DNA of 64,000 nt from Phycisphaeraceae bacterium. GTDB taxonomy: Bacteria > Planctomycetota > Phycisphaerae > Phycisphaerales > UBA1924. The DNA lies in contig CP054186.1 of NCBI GenBank assembly GCA_015200025.1, forward strand, positions 868,001 to 932,000, in the 5' to 3' direction. Shown one piece after another: positions 63,139-64,000 of the stretch. The translations under genes were made by a program, and so were the position numbers. The notes below the pieces were generated by a model, which made no database searches, was not told where the DNA came from, and saw only the letters and a list, made by a program, of their open reading frames with translations. The stretch's first letter is position 1. Each line of letters begins with the position of its first letter.

Positions 63139-64000
63139 TGGCCCGCCCGCGTTCCAACCCACTCCCGCGTGTCCCGGCCTCGGCGGACGCGGTGCCGACC
63201 ATCGTCCCGGCGTTCACGGCGCTGGGCGAATCGCTCCGGCGAGCCCCGACGGACCACCGCGCCGGCCTGAGCCTGGCCCGTCACCTCGCCACGGCGTGGT
63301 CGCGGGCGTTGCCGCTGGCGTACCGCGGGGTCGAGATCGCCGCGATCCTGCGTCCGAAACTGATCGGGTACGACGCGGGCCTGTTCACGCACGCGGTGCG
63401 CGCGCTGCGGGCGTCGCACGCCGCCCGTGAGGTGCTCTCGTCGGGCCTCGTCCCGGACCCTCGCGGCCACGCCCCCGATTCGCTCGCCGGGGCGCACCTG
63501 CTCGACCTGGCCTTGGGCCCGTCGGTCCCCGCGCGGGCCGCGGGGCTGCGCGACCGGTACCCGGCGCATTCATCGCGGGCGGGCTTTGTGCCGCGGGAGT
63601 TCGAAGTTCGGCCTCGGTCCCTCGGCGACGCGCCCCCGCGCGGATGCCGGGGGACGCTGGTGGTCCTCACGTCGCCCAACTACGCGAACCCGCTGGGGCC
63701 TGTCGCGGACGCTCTGCGTCGGCGGGGCGAGCCGGTGTCGGTGCTCCGCCCGTGCGGGATGCCCGTGCCGCCCTCGCTGGGGGGAGACGCCACGGACCTT
63801 GAGTCGTTGCTCACGCCCGACCTCGTGGCGCTGCGCGACCACGCCTCGGCGTGGATCGCTCGCGCGTGGGAGGACCGGCAGGGCCTGATCGCGTCGTGGT
63901 ACCGTCCTCTGGGCGTGGACCTGTGGCCTCTCGTCGAGCGGGATCTCCGCCGGGCGGTGCTCGGGCACGCGCCCACGGCATTGATGCTGATCGAGCTGGC
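63138..64000 (+). CDS. Unknown protein of the glycosylation locus (partial, runs off the window)
   Basis: The frame opens at ATG 63138, one base overlapping the preceding stop, and stays open to the last base (287 codons). The first 70 residues are helical (FTALGESLRRAPTDHRAGLS), then LAYRGVEIAAILRPKLIGYD and, from about 170, VVLTSPNYANPLGPVADALR followed by VSVLRPCGMPVPPSLGG, which reads like the front half of a GT-B glycosyltransferase or polysaccharide-synthesis protein. The coupling to a GT4 gene supports a glycan role. Too incomplete to name. Confidence 0.7.
   Translation, partial: MARPRSNPLPRVPASADAVPTIVPAFTALGESLRRAPTDHRAGLSLARHLATAWSRALPLAYRGVEIAAILRPKLIGYDAGLFTHAVRALRASHAAREVLSSGLVPDPRGHAPDSLAGAHLLDLALGPSVPARAAGLRDRYPAHSSRAGFVPREFEVRPRSLGDAPPRGCRGTLVVLTSPNYANPLGPVADALRRRGEPVSVLRPCGMPVPPSLGGDATDLESLLTPDLVALRDHASAWIARAWEDRQGLIASWYRPLGVDLWPLVERDLRRAVLGHAPTALMLIEL

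Overview
The window is one stretch of very GC-rich (about 70% by eye) bacterial chromosome with tightly packed genes, many stop/start overlaps (GTGA, ATGA, TGATG) and several convergent pairs only 4 to 25 bp apart. The gene content suggests a planctomycete, probably of the Phycisphaerae type: tandem DUF1573 genes, a class II DAHP synthase, a histone-like Lys/Arg-rich protein, PIN-PhoH, dockerin-like secreted proteins and Gram-negative type outer-envelope glycosylation genes. This placement is inference; no rRNA gene is present. I see no tRNA, CRISPR array, insertion sequence or prophage.

Layout. 1-1271: end of a cell-wall cluster (FtsW C-terminus, murG). 1318-7178: c-di-GMP genes (a pseudo-receiver-like protein, a GGDEF cyclase, a PilZ protein) mixed with a TlpA-like thioredoxin, a histone H1-like protein and class II DAHP synthase. 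7208-20089: a long minus-strand run holding nuoJKLMN (the membrane arm of complex I), an M3 peptidase, a PLP decarboxylase, a lipoprotein and a very large signal peptidase I. 20212-37415: housekeeping and metabolism (pgsA-pgpA, Sua5, thioesterase, GNAT, HAD phosphatase, PIN-PhoH, ChaN-like lipoprotein, thiolase, MmgE/PrpD, MscS, Tat-exported phosphoesterase) with several unknown genes. 37529-49641: enolase; an exported DUF1573-DUF1573-rhodanese-MauE set leading into rpsR; free-Met-sulfoxide-reductase-like GAF protein; agmatinase-like protein; ArfB; beta-CASP hydrolase; Obg; secreted alpha-amylase.

49642-53423 is the most unusual part. Three translationally coupled genes encode exported proteins (one with a signal peptide and dockerin-like calcium loops, two apparent lipoproteins) that share a 12-residue repeat of the form P-x-x-H-x4-S-x-x-W/Y. 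The repeat was not assignable to any family I know. An uninterrupted run of 18 G lies just upstream, between a -35-like and -10-like hexamers, which suggests a phase-variable promoter. 53466-64000 is a glycosylation locus (five recognisable glycosyltransferases, a HldE-like protein with reversed domain order, a SAM methyltransferase, a partial unknown gene).

A second general signal is a TAnnnT (-10-like) hexamer 5 to 8 nt, in one case 10 nt, before the start codon of many first genes, with no ribosome binding site. This points to widespread leaderless mRNAs and helps to choose several starts (pgsA, obg, the beta-CASP gene, the amylase).
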